Shown here one piece after another: positions 63,260 through 64,000 of a stretch of 64,000 nucleotides of DNA (position 1 is its first letter; the number at the start of each line of letters is the position of its first letter). Origin of the DNA: Streptomyces capillispiralis. Lineage in GTDB: Bacteria > Actinomycetota > Actinomycetes > Streptomycetales > Streptomycetaceae. The notes under the pieces were generated by a model. That model saw only the letters and a program-made list of their open reading frames with translations. It was not told where the DNA came from and did not search any database. A program made the translations under genes and the position numbers. The stretch lies in the NCBI RefSeq assembly GCF_007829875.1, contig NZ_VIWV01000001.1:434001-498000 (forward strand), written 5' to 3'.

Positions 63260-64000
63260 CCACCGCACAGGAGACCCGCGGCAGACGCCGCGCCGCACCG
63301 CCCCGGCGCAAGGTGCCCACGTCCCGCGCGAAGACGGTCCGTACGCCCACCGTGCTCCAGATGGAGGCCGTGGAGTGCGGTGCCGCCTCACTGGCCATGG
63401 TGCTCGCCCACTACGGCCGCCACGTCCCGCTGGAGGAACTGCGCATCGCCTGCGGCGTCTCCCGGGACGGCTCACGCGCCAGCAACCTGCTGAAGGCGGC
63501 CCGCGGTTACGGGCTGACCGCCAAGGGCATGCAGATGGACCTGGCCGCCCTCGCCGAGGTGACCGCTCCGGCCATCCTGTTCTGGGAGTTCAACCACTAC
63601 GTCGTCTACGACGGCATGGGCCGCAGGTTCGGCCGCCGCGGGGTGTACATCAACGACCCCGGCAAGGGGCGGCGGTTCGTGCCCCTGGAGGAGTTCGACG
63701 GCAGCTTCACCGGTGTCGTCCTGGTCATGGAGCCCGGCCCGGACTTCAGCCGGGGCGGGCGCAGGCCGGGCGTGCTCGGCGCGATGCCGGCCCGGCTGCG
63801 CGGCACCGCGGGCACCATGCCCGCCGTGGTGCTTTCCAGCCTGCTGCTGGTCGCGGTCGGCGCGGCGGTGCCCGGGCTCAGCCGCACCTACATCGACGAC
63901 TTCCTGATCGGCGGCCACACCTCGACGCTGGGCGTGCTGTTCACCGCCATGGGCGCCTGCGTGCTGCTCACGCTGGTGCTGACCTGGCTCCAGCAGGCCA
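63256..64000 (+). CDS. Peptidase-C39 ABC exporter (NHLP-type), 5' part
   Basis: The first 248 residues of a larger protein that runs off the right edge. GTG 63256 overlaps the adaptor stop. The C39 peptidase domain (about 30-155) has the catalytic Cys in QMEAVECGAASLAMVLAHYG, His in EFNHYVVYDG and Asp in YINDPGKG. It cuts after Gly-Gly of the precursor. The first membrane helices follow (VVLSSLLLVAVGAAVPGLSR, near 193, and VLLTLVLTWLQ near 236). The ATPase domain would lie past the window. Order and coupling match NHLP-type bacteriocin export loci; a second exporter subunit may follow. Confidence 0.92.
   Translation, partial: MTTAQETRGRRRAAPPRRKVPTSRAKTVRTPTVLQMEAVECGAASLAMVLAHYGRHVPLEELRIACGVSRDGSRASNLLKAARGYGLTAKGMQMDLAALAEVTAPAILFWEFNHYVVYDGMGRRFGRRGVYINDPGKGRRFVPLEEFDGSFTGVVLVMEPGPDFSRGGRRPGVLGAMPARLRGTAGTMPAVVLSSLLLVAVGAAVPGLSRTYIDDFLIGGHTSTLGVLFTAMGACVLLTLVLTWLQQA

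Overview
The window is a chromosomal segment of a very GC-rich actinomycete, almost certainly a Streptomyces. Supporting evidence: extreme GC at third codon positions; Streptomyces-type small families (DUF5133, DUF5709, DUF1232, DUF35); a mycothiol-dependent formaldehyde dehydrogenase; several SpoIIE-type phosphatases; streptogrisin-like proteases; many GTG/TTG starts; and several genes that look leaderless. No rRNA, tRNA, CRISPR or phage module is visible. About 60 protein genes fill the window on both strands in short transcription units, many closed by strong GC hairpins.

Layout. 1-9.7 kb: a truncated roadblock-like gene, uncharacterised proteins, a small ATP-grasp RiPP locus (precursor at 4233, maturase at 4441), membrane and secreted proteins, a RibD/DHFR-like reductase, a GlxA-type regulator and a DUF5133 protein. 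9.7-16.6 kb: an ABC exporter with an aldo/keto reductase, a VOC protein, a Gfo/Idh/MocA dehydrogenase and a secreted GH64 beta-1,3-glucanase with a readable promoter and palindromic operator. 16.7-26.1 kb: a DUF5709 protein, an isolated proteasome-beta paralogue, two GT-C-like membrane proteins (the second carries a frameshift), a GH65 phosphorylase coupled to a beta-phosphoglucomutase-like HAD enzyme, a P-loop kinase and a GNAT.

26-34.3 kb: a DUF3662 protein, an RpiR regulator, an ANTAR/GAF/PAS/PP2C phosphatase, a membrane peptidoglycan-binding protein, an ATP-grasp enzyme, and a TetR gene with a DUF35 gene that share an inverted-repeat site. 34.2-45.2 kb: methyltransferase, MalY-type lyase, membrane-anchored S1 protease, L,D-transpeptidase, two SDRs, the mscR/metallo-hydrolase pair, a second ABC exporter and an NTF2-like protein. 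45.5-54.4 kb: two insertion sequences (IS110 family; IS5/IS427 type with inverted ends and a CTAG duplication) flank a beta-propeller protein, a phosphoesterase, a large GT2, a methyltransferase and an RmlA-like nucleotidyltransferase, which looks like a cell-surface glycan patch.

54.6-64 kb: a CBS protein, two divergent SpoIIE phosphatases, a second S1 protease, and at the right edge a double-glycine-leader peptide followed by an HlyD-like adaptor and a C39 peptidase/ABC exporter that runs off the window. The two most interesting systems are the ATP-grasp peptide locus near 4.2 kb, which shows no neighbouring methyltransferase, and the cysteine-free GG-leader peptide with its dedicated exporter near 62 kb.

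All family assignments come from reading translations by eye; no database search was run.
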